Of a stretch of DNA of 64,000 bases, positions 1 to 8,762 are shown piece by piece. The stretch comes from Microbacterium sp. No. 7. Its GTDB lineage: Bacteria > Actinomycetota > Actinomycetes > Actinomycetales > Microbacteriaceae. The translations under genes and the position numbers were made by a program. The notes beneath the pieces were generated by a model, which saw nothing but the letters and a program-made list of their open reading frames with translations, had not been told where the DNA came from and did not search any database. Each line of letters starts with the position of its first letter. Position 1 is the first letter of the stretch. The stretch is taken from the NCBI RefSeq assembly GCF_001314225.1, contig NZ_CP012697.1:1984001-2048000 (forward strand), in the 5' to 3' direction.

Positions 1-94
1 GGACCCGTACACGAGGATGCTGCTGGACTCGACGCTGGAGGGCAAGGAGCCGCGCACGATGCTCCTCACGACCGACAAGGAGGGCGCGGAATGA
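1..94 (+). CDS. ABC transporter ATP-binding protein, C-terminal end only (DppD/OppD type)
   Basis: Only the last 30 codons are in the window, read from base 2 to a TGA at 92-94. They begin DPYTRMLLDS, matching the PYT+LL segment at the C-terminus of the peptide-import ATPases (oligopeptide/dipeptide C-terminal region). The stop overlaps the start of the next gene as ATGA, so the two are translationally coupled. The neighbour is the matching second ATPase (OppF/DppF type), so this is almost certainly the OppD/DppD partner of a peptide or nickel-type importer whose permeases lie upstream, outside the window. Confidence 0.75.
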   Translation, partial: DPYTRMLLDSTLEGKEPRTMLLTTDKEGAE

Positions 95-942
95 GCGCGC
101 AGAACGACGACCTGCTCGTCATCGACGACCTCGCGGTCAACTACCGCAAGCGCGGGCTGAAGCGCGAGATCTTCCAGGCCGTGCGCGGCGCCTCGCTGCG
201 CATCGGCAAGGGGGAGACGCTCGGACTCGTCGGCGAGTCGGGATCGGGCAAGACCACGATCGGCCGGGCCGTGCTCGGGCTCGCCCCCGTGAGCGAGGGA
301 CGGATCCTCCTGGAGGGCCGCGACATCTCCCACCTCAGCCGCCGCGCCCGACGAGGGCTCAGCAACGACGTGCAGGTCGTCTTCCAGGACCCGTACTCGT
401 CGCTGAACCCGTCGATGACGGTCGGCGACATCCTCGCCGAGCCGCTCAGCGCACAGGGCGTCTCGCGCCGCGACGCGCGCACGCGGATCGACGAGCTGCT
501 CGACCAGGTGGGGCTGCCCGCGGGCGCCCTCGACCGGCTGCCGCGGGAGTTCTCCGGCGGCCAGCGGCAGCGCGTCGCGATCGCGCGGGCGCTGTCGCTC
601 AGCCCGAAGCTGATCGTGTGCGACGAGCCGGTGAGCGCCCTCGACCTCACGACGCAGGCGCGCATCCTCGACCTGCTGCTGTCGATCCAGAACGAGACGA
701 AGGTGTCGTACCTGTTCATCTCCCACGACCTCGACGTCGTCCGCCACCTGAGCCATCGCGTCGCGGTGATCTACCGCGGCGACATCGTCGAGCAGGGCGA
801 CGCGCTGCAGGTGACGGATCATCCGCAGCATCCGTACACGAAGAAGCTGCTGTTCGCGTCGCCGCTGCTCGACCCCGAGAAGCAGGCCGAACGCCGGGCC
901 GAGAGACGCCGGATGCTCGCCGCGGAGGCCGCCGCGTCATAG
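91..942 (+). CDS. Peptide-type ABC transporter ATP-binding protein (OppF/DppF family)
   Basis: A 283-residue ATPase that would power uptake of peptides or a related substrate from the inner face of the membrane. All nucleotide-binding motifs are visible: Walker [10 protein letters not shown] near residue 50, Q-loop in [12 protein letters not shown], signature SGGQRQRV near residue 160, Walker [13 protein letters not shown], and H-loop ISHD. The PYTKKLL segment near the C-terminus is the oligopeptide-transporter C-terminal region, which separates this family from other ABC ATPases. It overlaps the preceding ATPase by 4 bp and is the last gene of that operon; a long hairpin follows its stop. 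The substrate cannot be told from the sequence. Confidence 0.88.
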   Translation: MSAQNDDLLVIDDLAVNYRKRGLKREIFQAVRGASLRIGKGETLGLVGESGSGKTTIGRAVLGLAPVSEGRILLEGRDISHLSRRARRGLSNDVQVVFQDPYSSLNPSMTVGDILAEPLSAQGVSRRDARTRIDELLDQVGLPAGALDRLPREFSGGQRQRVAIARALSLSPKLIVCDEPVSALDLTTQARILDLLLSIQNETKVSYLFISHDLDVVRHLSHRVAVIYRGDIVEQGDALQVTDHPQHPYTKKLLFASPLLDPEKQAERRAERRRMLAAEAAAS

Positions 943-947
943 CCGAC

Positions 948-1017
948 CGGGCCATGCCTCCACGGTACGCGCATCCCCGCATCGGCGACGGGGCGCGTAC
1001 CGTGGAGGCATGGCCCG
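948..1017. repeat. Perfect 25-bp inverted repeat spanning a start codon
   Basis: The arms 948-972 and 993-1017 are exact reverse complements, separated by 20 bp. The right arm holds a -10-like TACCGT (998-1003), GGAGG (1004-1008) and the ATG (1010-1012) of the next gene. The left arm therefore can pair with that gene's ribosome-binding site and start, and on the DNA carries an inverted copy of the same start region. The hairpin lies directly after the stop of the ABC operon, so it could act as its terminator (no clear U-tract) or as a block to read-through translation of the downstream gene. Confidence 0.8.
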
Positions 1018-2809
1018 CCGGCTCGAGAACGCGCTCAGCCCCTACCTCCGCGCCCACGCGGACAACCCCGTCGACTGGTTCCCGTGGGGGCCGGAGGCGT
1101 TCGCCGAGGCGCAGCGCCGCGACGTGCCGCTGCTGATCTCGATCGGGTACTCGACCTGCCATTGGTGCCACGTGATGGCCCGGGAGTCGTTCTCGGACCC
1201 GGCGATCGCGGCGCGCATCGACGAGGGCTTCGTCGCGGTCAAGGTCGACCGCGAGGAGCATCCCGACGTCGACGCCGCCTACATGGCCGCGGCCTCCCTA
1301 TTCACCCGCGGCCTCGGCTGGCCGCTCACGGTGTTCGCGACGCCGGACGGGCGGGCGTTCTTCGCCGGCACCTACTGGCCGCCCGTCGCCCGGCCGTCGC
1401 AGGCGGGCTTCGTCGACGTGCTCGCGGCCGTGCGCGAGGCGTGGACGCGGCGCCGCGACCGGCTCGAGTCCGCGGCTGCGACCGTCGCCGAGGCGCTCGC
1501 CTCGATCCCGGCGGACGCTCCCGGGACGCCCCCGGATGCCGCGGCGCTGGCGGCGGCGGCCGACGCGATCGCGGCGGGCGAAGACCTCGTCCACGGCGGG
1601 TTCGGCTCCGAGCCGAAGTTCCCCGTCGCGACCGTGCTGCGCTTCCTGCAGACGCCGCTCGTGCGGCGCGAGGCCCCGGGTGCCGCGGCCTCCGCCTCGC
1701 GTGCGCTCGCGGCGATGGCGGGATCGGAGCTGTGCGACCTCGACGGCGGCTTCTTCCGCTACGCGACCCGCCGCGACTGGAGCGTGCCGCACTACGAGCG
1801 GATGCTGACCGACAACGCCCAGCTGCTCGACGTCGCCCTCGACGCGGGATCCCCGGAGATCGCCCGGGGCATCGCCGGCTTCCTCCTCGACACCCTGCGG
1901 CTCGAGGGCGGGGCGTTCGGTGCCGCGCAGGACTCCGAGTCGACGATCGACGGGGCCCGCAGCGAGGGCGGCTACTACCGGCATCCGCTCGCCGACCGCC
2001 CCGCGCTCGTGCGGCCCGCGGTCGACGAGAAGGCGATCACCGGCTGGAACGGACTCGCCATCGGGGCGCTCGCCCGCGCGGGCGCCGTGCTCGGCGAGCG
2101 GGAATGGGTGGACGCGGCGGCGACCGCGGCATCCACGATCCTGCGGGTGAACCGGGATGCCGCAGGGCGGCTCGTGCGTGCCTCGGTGGCGGGCGTCGCG
2201 TCGGACGCCGTCGCCACCGCGGCCGATCACGGACTGCTGGCCGAGGGGCTGTTCGGGCTCGCGCTCGCGACCGGCGCCGCCTCGTGGGCGGTGCGGGCGC
2301 GCGACGTCCTCGACGACGCGCTCGAGGGCAGGCTCGCCGCCGACCCGGTGCTCGCCGCGCACGGGCTCGCCGTGGCGGGCGGCGAGGGCGACGGCGATCT
2401 GCCGTCGGGGCCGTCGTCGCTCGCGCTCGCGGCGCTCACCGCCTGGCGGCTCGGCGCGGGGGAGCGGTACCGCGAGGCCGCGGTCGCGATCGTCGCCCGC
2501 GACGCCGAGCGGGCGCGGAGGGAGCCGTTCGCGCACGCCGCATACCTCCGGGCCGCGGCGGGACTCGTCGAGCCCCCGCGGCAGATCGTCGTCGTCGACG
2601 GTGCGGCGCCGCTCCGCGAGGCGGCGCTCCGCGCCGACGCGGACCTCGTGGCGTGCGTCACGGCGGACCAGGCGAGCGCGCTCGCGGATGCCGGCTTCGC
2701 GCTGTTCGAGGGGAAGGCGGACACGCCCGGTCTCGCCCACGACTGCCGCGGCTTCGCGTGCCGCCTGCCCGCTTCGGACCCGGACGCCGTCCCGGTGTCT
2801 CGGGCGTGA
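1010..2809 (+). CDS. Thioredoxin-domain protein of the DUF255/YyaL (spermatogenesis-associated 20-like) family
   Basis: A 599-residue cytosolic protein. The N-terminus has the DUF255 thioredoxin-like fold with the hallmark [10 protein letters not shown], giving a CxxC pair at Cys50 and Cys53, and the family opening [17 protein letters not shown]. The rest is an alpha-helical region that in this family resembles six-hairpin glycosidases; no catalytic role is established. The family usually spans about 600-700 residues, so the gene looks complete. I chose ATG 1010 because it precedes the conserved RLxNxxSPYLxxHAxNPVDW block by only a few residues. The start follows TACCGT by 6 nt, so the transcript may be leaderless, and the region is enclosed in a 25-bp inverted repeat. 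Confidence 0.85.
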   Translation: MARRLENALSPYLRAHADNPVDWFPWGPEAFAEAQRRDVPLLISIGYSTCHWCHVMARESFSDPAIAARIDEGFVAVKVDREEHPDVDAAYMAAASLFTRGLGWPLTVFATPDGRAFFAGTYWPPVARPSQAGFVDVLAAVREAWTRRRDRLESAAATVAEALASIPADAPGTPPDAAALAAAADAIAAGEDLVHGGFGSEPKFPVATVLRFLQTPLVRREAPGAAASASRALAAMAGSELCDLDGGFFRYATRRDWSVPHYERMLTDNAQLLDVALDAGSPEIARGIAGFLLDTLRLEGGAFGAAQDSESTIDGARSEGGYYRHPLADRPALVRPAVDEKAITGWNGLAIGALARAGAVLGEREWVDAAATAASTILRVNRDAAGRLVRASVAGVASDAVATAADHGLLAEGLFGLALATGAASWAVRARDVLDDALEGRLAADPVLAAHGLAVAGGEGDGDLPSGPSSLALAALTAWRLGAGERYREAAVAIVARDAERARREPFAHAAYLRAAAGLVEPPRQIVVVDGAAPLREAALRADADLVACVTADQASALADAGFALFEGKADTPGLAHDCRGFACRLPASDPDAVPVSRA

Positions 2810-2820
2810 AGCGGTCCCCT

Positions 2821-2930
2821 CCCGCTGGTTGGGGAGCCCGCGCAGCGGGCGTATCGAAACCGGTCTAACGGTCCGCTACACGGATCTCGATACGCCCGCG
2901 GCTCCGCCGCGGGCACTCGATCAGCGGGGT
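2821..2930. repeat. Palindromic intergenic repeat, copy 1
   Basis: About 110 bp with outer arms CGCTGGTTG and a degenerate complement ending CGATCAGCG, plus inner arms containing GCGGGCGTATCGA and TCGATACGCCCGC. The same unit recurs at 3016-3122, as a half unit at 3169-3231, and in a variant form at 31299-31399. It lies in a 424-bp gene-free stretch between convergent genes. The bases between copies (2931-3015) are G-rich with no coding potential that I can support. Confidence 0.8.
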
Positions 2931-3015
2931 GGGTGGGGTGGGGTTTCGGGGGTGCTCGGTGGGTGCGGTGGGGCGCGGGCGCGGCTCGCCCCGACCCCGC
3001 TCGCTCGCCCCAACC

Positions 3016-3122
3016 CCGCTGGTTGAGTAGCCCGCGGAGCGGGCGTATCGAAACCGGTCTAACGGTCCGTTACACGGATCTCGATACGCCCGCGGCTCCG
3101 CCGCGGGCACTCGATCAGCGGG
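3016..3122. repeat. Palindromic intergenic repeat, copy 2
   Basis: A close copy of the 2821-2930 element in the same orientation, starting CGCTGGTTGAGTAGCCCGCG and ending CACTCGATCAGCG. The arms GTATCGAAACC and GATCTCGATACG can pair imperfectly around a short TAACGGTCCGTTA centre, itself a palindrome. The result is a long cruciform or RNA hairpin between two convergent genes, a typical place for REP/BIME-like elements. Confidence 0.8.
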
Positions 3123-3168
3123 GTGGGTGGGGCGGGGTGGGGTTTCGGGGGTGTGGTTCGCCCCACAC

Positions 3169-3231
3169 CCCGCTGGTTGAGTGGCCCGCGGAGCGGGCGT
3201 ATCGAAACCCGTTTGATGGTCCGCGACGCGG
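3169..3231. repeat. Palindromic intergenic repeat, left half only
   Basis: Only the left half of the repeat is present (CGCTGGTTGAGTGGCCCGCG through CGAAACCCG). The right half is missing, because the end of the ABC exporter gene begins at 3234. This suggests that the element inserted or decayed against the gene's 3' end. Confidence 0.7.
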
Positions 3232-3233
3232 AA

Positions 3234-4994
3234 CTACCCGGATGCCGGTGGGCCGACCGTCGGGGGCGGGGTGTCCCAGGCGCGCCAGAGGCGGGCGTAC
3301 TCGCCGTCGGCGGAGACGAGCTCGTCGTGCGTGCCGGTCTCGGTGACGCGCCCGTGCGCCATGACGACGATGCGGTCGCAGGCGGCGGCCTGCGACAGGC
3401 GGTGCGCGATCACGAGGCCCGTGCGGCCGGCGAGCGCGGCATCCGCGGCGTCGTCGAGCGCCTGCGCGTGCGCCGACCCGGCCTCGGCGGTCGCCTCGTC
3501 GAGGATGACCAGGTCGGGGTCGGCCAGCGCGATGCGGGCGAGCGCCAGCTGCTGCGCCTGCGCCGCCGTGAGCCGGTGCCCCGCCGACCCCACCGGCGCG
3601 TCGAGCCCCTCGGGCAGCAGGTCGAGCAGGTCGTGCGCGCCCGCCGCCGCCAGCGCGGCCACGACCTCGTCGTCGCTCGCCCCGGGCGCCGCGAGCGTGA
3701 GGTTGTCGCGCAGGGTGCCGGCGAACACGTGGCTCTCCTGCGTGACGAGCACGGTGTCGCCGGGCCGCTGCACCGATCCGCTGACGGGCGCGTGGATGCC
3801 GGCGAGCAGCGCCGCGACCGTCGACTTCCCCGCGCCCGAGGTGCCGACGACGGCGACCCGCTCGCCCTCGTCGATGAGCAGCGTCACGTCGTGCAGCACC
3901 GGCTGGCCGGGCTCGTAGCCGAAGCCGACCCCGTGCATGCGCACCCGCCCGCCGGCCGGCGACCCGTCCGCTCGCTCGGCCGCGTCGGGCGCGATGCCGA
4001 TCACGCCGACGATGCGCGCGAGCGACGCGGTCGCCGACTGCAGCACATCGGCGACCATCATCAGCTGGCGGATCGGACCGCCCAGGCGCAGGAAGAACAG
4101 CACCGCGGTCGTCGCGGCGCCGAGCGTGCCGACCCCGGCGTCCACCAGCCAGAACCCGGTGCCGATGACGATCGCCAGCGCGACGCCGAACGCGAGGTCG
4201 AGGCGGCCGAAGAACATCGTCAGCACGGTCCGGGCGCGCAGCGACCAGCGCGCGACGTCCCACGACGCGTCGGCGATGCGGTGGGCGTGCCGGTCGGTGA
4301 GCCGGTACGCCTGCACCGTGTCGATGCCGCGCAGCGCCGAGAGCAGATGGTGCGCCCGCGTGCCGACCGACGCCCGCTCGGCGGCGTACATCTGGGGAGC
4401 CGTGCGCAGGTACCAGCGCAGCGCGAGCGCGTAGAGCGGCAGCGCGACGACCACGGCGATGCCGTAGCGCCAGTCGAGCACCGTCATCCCCGCCACCGTC
4501 AGCGCGATCGTGAACACCGTCGCCGAGAGCGTCGGCAGCACCTGTGACAGCGCCTCCGACACCTGGCCGACGTCGTCGCTCGCGCGCGACACCAGGTCGC
4601 CCGTGCCCGACCGCTCGACGCGCTGCTGCGGCAGATCGAGCGCCGTGCCGACCAGCCGCTCCCGCAGGTCGGCGAGCACGCGCTCCATGACCCGCGATGC
4701 GACGATCACGCCCGCCGCCGACAGGGCGGCAGAGGCGACCGAGGCGCCCGCGATCGCCGCGCCGTACGTCCACACCGGCACCTCGGCGCGCGCGGAGATG
4801 TCGTCGACGATGCGTCCCAGCACCGCGGGGGTGACCAGGCTCAGCGCGGCTCCGCCGGCGGACGCCAGCATCGACAGCACCAGCGTCCACCGGTGTCCGC
4901 GCAGCGCCCTCCAGATCGTGCGCGCCGTGTCGCGCCCGTTCGCGATGGGCAGGCGTTCCGGCATCCGCTCGGCGCCCGTCTCGATCCCGCTCAC
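3234..4994 (-). CDS. ABC exporter half-transporter, catalytically competent subunit (siderophore locus)
   Basis: A 586-residue protein with an N-terminal six-helix ABC exporter membrane domain and a C-terminal nucleotide-binding domain. Walker A is VGTSGAGKST (near residue 385), Walker B is LVILDEATAEA with the catalytic Glu, and the H-loop is LVIAHRLS. The signature is degenerate, LTAAQAQQ instead of LSGGQ. The start is a GTG at 4994 that overlaps the upstream gene's TGA (GTGA); an ATG 30 nt further in (4964) is the alternative. With the upstream half it should form a heterodimer with one composite ATP site. Its position, divergent from a catecholate biosynthesis operon and behind an iron box, suggests siderophore export, or re-import as in IrtAB-type systems. 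Confidence 0.85.
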   Translation of the reverse strand: MSGIETGAERMPERLPIANGRDTARTIWRALRGHRWTLVLSMLASAGGAALSLVTPAVLGRIVDDISARAEVPVWTYGAAIAGASVASAALSAAGVIVASRVMERVLADLRERLVGTALDLPQQRVERSGTGDLVSRASDDVGQVSEALSQVLPTLSATVFTIALTVAGMTVLDWRYGIAVVVALPLYALALRWYLRTAPQMYAAERASVGTRAHHLLSALRGIDTVQAYRLTDRHAHRIADASWDVARWSLRARTVLTMFFGRLDLAFGVALAIVIGTGFWLVDAGVGTLGAATTAVLFFLRLGGPIRQLMMVADVLQSATASLARIVGVIGIAPDAAERADGSPAGGRVRMHGVGFGYEPGQPVLHDVTLLIDEGERVAVVGTSGAGKSTVAALLAGIHAPVSGSVQRPGDTVLVTQESHVFAGTLRDNLTLAAPGASDDEVVAALAAAGAHDLLDLLPEGLDAPVGSAGHRLTAAQAQQLALARIALADPDLVILDEATAEAGSAHAQALDDAADAALAGRTGLVIAHRLSQAAACDRIVVMAHGRVTETGTHDELVSADGEYARLWRAWDTPPPTVGPPASG

Positions 4995-6760
4995 GCCCGC
5001 ACCGCCTCGTCGGCGACGACGCGGTCGCAGACCGACAGCAGCGCCCCCGAGCCGGTGATCAGCAGCGTCGAGCGCCCGGCGCGCATGGCGCGCAGGCGCT
5101 CGGCGATCGCCGCCTCGGTCACCGAGTCGACGGCCGTCGTGGGGTCGTGCAGCACCAGCACCGGCGGATCCGCCGCATACGCCCGCGCGAGGGCGATGCG
5201 CTGCCGCTGCCCGCCCGACAGCCGCGTGCCGCCCTCGCCGACGTGGCTGCGGATGCCGTCGGGCAGCACGTCGAGGATGTCGTCGCACGCCGCGGCGTGC
5301 AGCGCCTCGAGCACGCGGCCGTCGTCGTATCCGGGGCTGACCAGGTTGTCGGCGATGCTGCCGTCGAACAGGTCGGCGGAGTGCGGGGCGACCAGCACCC
5401 GCGTGCGGTAGTCCTCGACGGGCAGTCCGTCGCCCGGCACGTCGTCGAGCCGGATGCCGCGCCCGAGCGCGAGCGCGTCGACGAGCCGCCGTGCGCGCAC
5501 GCCGTCGAGTCGCATGCCGACGCACTCGCCCGGACGGACGACGATGCCGGACGCGCCGCCGAGCGCCGGGTCGTCGAGCGCGATCCGCGGGGGCGCCGTC
5601 GCGGGCGCGGGCAGCGCCCTCGGCGGCACGGCGACGCTGCCGGGCGGCACGGCGTACGGGGTGCGCAGCAGGTCGAGCACGCGCCGTGCCGAGGCGATCG
5701 CGACCGCCCACACCGCGCCGACACCCGCCGGCAGGGCGGTGAGCGGGGTGATCAGGAACTGCATCAGGCCGACGGCGGCGATCAGCTCTCCCACGCTGAT
5801 GCGGCCGGCGAGCGCCAGCGCCGCCGCCGCGATGGTCAGCCCGGCGATGAACAGGCCGGTCACGATGTTCATGGACCCTACGTAGAGGCCGCGCGTCGTG
5901 CGGGCCGCCAGTGCGCTCTGCAGCGCGGTGCGGCTGGCCACCCGATACCGCGCGGCCGCCTCGGCCTCGGCGCGCACGCCCTTGATGATGCGGTACCCGG
6001 CGACGAGATCGGACCCCTGGCCGGTCGCCGCCGCGACGAGGACCTGCTGCTGCGCGCTGCGGCGCTGCAGCGGGCGCCCGGCGATCGTCATGACCCACAG
6101 CAGCACCGGGGCGGCGACGAGCACGGCGACGCCGAGCGCGACGTCGATCACCAGCAGGCCCACCCCGCAGGCCACGACGGCGGCGAGGTCGCCGACGGGA
6201 TAGAGGCTGAGCTGCCGGCTCGCGGCCAGGCGCAGCACGTCGCTCGTCGCGATCGACAGCATGGCGCCGTCGAGCCGGCGATCGGCCATGCCTGCGGGGT
6301 GCAGCAGGCGGTCGGTGACCTGCGTGCGCAGCCGGTGCTGCACGGTCTGCATGCCGAAGAAGCCCATCCGCGAGCCGAACCGGAAGCCCATCGACATGAC
6401 GGCGATGTCGGCCAGCAGCACCGCCAGCCACCAGACGAGGGCGCCCGGATCGCCCGTCGCGATGCTCCGGTCGATCGCGAGGCCCGCGATCACCGGCAGC
6501 ATGGCGGCGGCGACCTGGCCGACGATCAGCAGCAGCGTCGCGGGAACCGTGTACGACCAGGCGGCGGCGATCACCCGCCACGTGAACCGCGTCGGCGTGG
6601 TGCCCTCGTCGTACGCGATGGGCGCCGACGTCAGCGGCTCGCGCGGAGCCTGGAACCACAGCGGCCAGCGCACGCCGAACCAGCGGGGCCGCAGGGCGGC
6701 ATCCGCCGTGCTCTCGGCATCCGTGACGGGGGAGACGGGGACCATCCGGGGCGCGTTCAT
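4991..6760 (-). CDS. ABC exporter half-transporter with a degenerate ATPase domain (siderophore locus)
   Basis: A 589-residue half-transporter with membrane helices in roughly residues 45-330 and a nucleotide-binding domain that has lost its own catalytic parts. The P-loop region reads CVGMRLDGVRARRL, without the GxxGxGKS/T motif. Walker B is VLVLHDPTTAVD, with Pro at the catalytic Glu position, and the H-loop His is absent (LLITGSG). The signature LSGGQRQR near residue 514 is perfect. It can therefore only complement the active site of the partner encoded downstream. I start it at ATG 6760, which has GGGAG upstream, rather than at longer in-frame starts that would run through the iron box at 6768-6786. 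Confidence 0.85.
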   Translation of the reverse strand: MNAPRMVPVSPVTDAESTADAALRPRWFGVRWPLWFQAPREPLTSAPIAYDEGTTPTRFTWRVIAAAWSYTVPATLLLIVGQVAAAMLPVIAGLAIDRSIATGDPGALVWWLAVLLADIAVMSMGFRFGSRMGFFGMQTVQHRLRTQVTDRLLHPAGMADRRLDGAMLSIATSDVLRLAASRQLSLYPVGDLAAVVACGVGLLVIDVALGVAVLVAAPVLLWVMTIAGRPLQRRSAQQQVLVAAATGQGSDLVAGYRIIKGVRAEAEAAARYRVASRTALQSALAARTTRGLYVGSMNIVTGLFIAGLTIAAAALALAGRISVGELIAAVGLMQFLITPLTALPAGVGAVWAVAIASARRVLDLLRTPYAVPPGSVAVPPRALPAPATAPPRIALDDPALGGASGIVVRPGECVGMRLDGVRARRLVDALALGRGIRLDDVPGDGLPVEDYRTRVLVAPHSADLFDGSIADNLVSPGYDDGRVLEALHAAACDDILDVLPDGIRSHVGEGGTRLSGGQRQRIALARAYAADPPVLVLHDPTTAVDSVTEAAIAERLRAMRAGRSTLLITGSGALLSVCDRVVADEAVRA

Positions 6761-6767
6761 CGCTCCC

Positions 6768-6786
6768 AAGGATAGGCATGCCTTAG
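6768..6786 (-). promoter_or_regulatory. Probable iron box (DtxR/IdeR type) of the ABC exporter genes
   Basis: On the minus strand this reads CTAAGGCATGCCTATCCTT, an imperfect palindrome around GGCATGCC. It matches the DtxR/IdeR consensus (TTAGGTTAGSCTAACCTAA) mainly in the AGG and GCCTA.CCT parts. It ends 8 nt upstream of the ATG at 6760. The match is weaker than that of the box at 6842. Confidence 0.5.
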
Positions 6787-6841
6787 CGCGGACCATGCTT
6801 TCCGGGCGCGGTGTCAGGAGGTGAAACAGGGCGTCGACGGC

Positions 6842-6863
6842 ATAGGTTAGCCTGGGCTAATAT
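6842..6863 (+). promoter_or_regulatory. Iron box overlapping the -10 of the siderophore operon
   Basis: ATAGGTTAGCCTGGGCTAA at 6842-6860 matches the 19-bp DtxR/IdeR consensus at 15 positions by my alignment. A -10 hexamer TAATAT (6858-6863) overlaps its end, 7 nt before the ATG at 6871, so an iron-loaded repressor would block the promoter directly and the mRNA would be leaderless. This predicts expression of the operon under iron starvation. Confidence 0.75.
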
Positions 6864-6870
6864 TCAACCG

Positions 6871-7683
6871 ATGAATGTGCAATCGATGCGGGCCGGCCTC
6901 GGCGTCCCGGCGACGTCCCCGGTGCCGCCGGCCGCGTTCGCCGTGAGCGGCGCCGCGTCGGGCATCGGGCGCGCGATCGCCCTGCGGCTGGCCGCGGCCG
7001 GCGCGTCGCTCGCCCTGCTCGACCGCGATGCTGATCGGCTGCACTCGGTCGCCGCCGAGACCGCGCGAGCCGGTGCGGCGGCGACGCTCGTCCTCGCGGC
7101 CGACGTCGCCGACGACGACGCGGTGGCCGCGGCGTTCGCGCGGGCGGAGGCCCGGGGCCCCCTCGACGGCCTCGTCTCGGCGGCCGGCGTGCTCGAGCCC
7201 GGCAGGCTCGACGACACGACCCCCGGCGCCTGGCAGCGCCACCTCGACGTCAACGCCACCGGTCCCTTCCACCTGCTGCGGCACGGCGCCCCGCGCGTGC
7301 GCGACGGCGGCTCCGTCGTCGTCGTGAGCTCGAACGCCGCGCGCGTGCCGCGCACGGGCATGCTCGCCTACGCCGCCTCGAAGGCCGCCGCGTCGGCTCT
7401 CACGCGATGCGCGGGCCTGGAGCTCGCCGAACGCGGCATCCGCTGCAACGTCGTAGAGCCCGGCTCGACCGACACGCCCATGCAGCGCACGCTCTGGCCC
7501 GATGCCGAGGCGGGAGCGCGCGCGGCGATCGGCGGCGACCCCGCGGCGTTCCGCGTCGGCATCCCGCTCGGGCGCATCGCCGACCCGGGCGACGTGGCGG
7601 AGCTCGTGTGCTTTCTGCTGTCGGATGCCGCCCGGCACATCACGCTGCAGCAGATCTTCGTAGATGGAGGTGCGTCGCTATGA
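6871..7683 (+). CDS. dhbA: 2,3-dihydro-2,3-dihydroxybenzoate dehydrogenase
   Basis: A 270-residue short-chain dehydrogenase that would oxidise 2,3-dihydro-2,3-dihydroxybenzoate to 2,3-dihydroxybenzoate with NAD+. The cofactor loop is [12 protein letters not shown] and the catalytic Ser and YxxxK lie in [10 protein letters not shown] and YAASKAA. The C-terminus [11 protein letters not shown] is typical of the EntA/DhbA group. The specific assignment rests on its place as first gene of a DHB operon. ATG 6871 fits a leaderless start 7 nt behind TAATAT; Met at 6886 is the alternative. Its stop overlaps the next start as ATGA. Confidence 0.85.
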   Translation: MNVQSMRAGLGVPATSPVPPAAFAVSGAASGIGRAIALRLAAAGASLALLDRDADRLHSVAAETARAGAAATLVLAADVADDDAVAAAFARAEARGPLDGLVSAAGVLEPGRLDDTTPGAWQRHLDVNATGPFHLLRHGAPRVRDGGSVVVVSSNAARVPRTGMLAYAASKAAASALTRCAGLELAERGIRCNVVEPGSTDTPMQRTLWPDAEAGARAAIGGDPAAFRVGIPLGRIADPGDVAELVCFLLSDAARHITLQQIFVDGGASL

Positions 7684-8762
7684 CGGGGCAGAAGAGAGTG
7701 CTGTTCGCGGGGGACACGACGGTCGACGGCGCCGTCGTGCGCACGCTGCGCGGGGCGGGATCGTCGTGGGCGGACGAGGTGATCGGCGGGCTGGCGCCGG
7801 GGGAGCGCGCCGTCGCCGCCCTCTCGTTCGAGCCCGACGGCCCCGGTGTCGCGCACGTCGTCTCGGGCGGCACGGACGATCGCGGGCGCGAGGCGCCCTC
7901 CGGCGACGACCCGGAGCGGTCGCATCGCATCGAGGCGCGCCCCACGCCCGAGGAGTACGCCGCGAACGTGCGGTTCGCGCTCGAGCGCATCCGCGCCGGT
8001 GCGGTGCAGAAGGTCGTGCTGGGCCGCGGGCTCGACGTCTTCAGCACGCCCCCGCTCGAGCCGGCCGCCGTGCTGGGCGGACTGCTGCGTCGTCGTCCCG
8101 GGCGCTACGTGTTCGGCGTGCCGCTGGACGACGGGCCGGAGTCGCCGCAGCTCATCGGCGCGAGCCCCGAGCTGCTCGTGCGGCGCACCGGCCGCGACCT
8201 CGTGAGCTTCCCGCTCGCGGGCTCGGTGCCGCGCTCGGACGACCCGGTGCGCGACCTGGAGCGCGCGGCGCTGCTCGCCGAGTCGGCGAAGGACCTCGCC
8301 GAGCACGCGTTCGTCGTCGACGAGATCGTCGCCATGCTCCGCCCGCACTGCGTGCGCATCGAGGCCGACGCCGCGCCGCGCGTGATCTCGACCGACACGC
8401 TGCACCACCTCGGCACGCAGATCCGCGCCGAGCTCGCCGATCCCTCGAGCCGCGCGCTGAGCGCGCTGCACGTCGCGCAGCTGCTGCAGCCGACACCCGC
8501 GGTCGGCGGCGTGCCGCGTCGCGCGGCCCTCGACGTGATCGCGCGCCTGGAGAGCGACCGGGGCCCGCTGACCGGCGCGGTCGGCTGGGTCGACGCCGAC
8601 GGCGACGGCGAGTTCGCCGTGACCATCCGGGCCGGCGTGCTCGAGGGCGACCGGCTGCGGCTGTACGCCGGGGCGGGCATCGTCGCCGGCTCCGACCCCG
8701 ACGCCGAGGTGCGCGAGACGGGCGCCAAGCTCGCCACGATGCTGGGCGCGGTCGGACTGTGA
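7680..8762 (+). CDS. dhbC: Isochorismate synthase
   Basis: A 360-residue member of the chorismate-using MenF/EntC/TrpE fold, converting chorismate to isochorismate as the first committed step to 2,3-dihydroxybenzoate. Family blocks visible are [57 protein letters not shown] and the C-terminal [13 protein letters not shown] 7680 overlaps the preceding TGA and follows GGAGG at about 9 nt. It is shorter at the N-terminus than E. coli EntC but keeps the catalytic half. Its neighbours make a DHB role far more likely than a menaquinone or salicylate role. Confidence 0.88.
   Translation: MTGQKRVLFAGDTTVDGAVVRTLRGAGSSWADEVIGGLAPGERAVAALSFEPDGPGVAHVVSGGTDDRGREAPSGDDPERSHRIEARPTPEEYAANVRFALERIRAGAVQKVVLGRGLDVFSTPPLEPAAVLGGLLRRRPGRYVFGVPLDDGPESPQLIGASPELLVRRTGRDLVSFPLAGSVPRSDDPVRDLERAALLAESAKDLAEHAFVVDEIVAMLRPHCVRIEADAAPRVISTDTLHHLGTQIRAELADPSSRALSALHVAQLLQPTPAVGGVPRRAALDVIARLESDRGPLTGAVGWVDADGDGEFAVTIRAGVLEGDRLRLYAGAGIVAGSDPDAEVRETGAKLATMLGAVGL

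Noticed and set aside
2931..3015. Possible small gene between the palindromic repeats
   Set aside because: G-rich low-complexity sequence. Open frames there have no ribosome-binding site and continue through the repeats.
6811..6870. Longer N-terminus for the DHB dehydrogenase, starting at 6811
   Set aside because: It would be translated from DNA that holds the iron box and -10, and adds no conserved residues.
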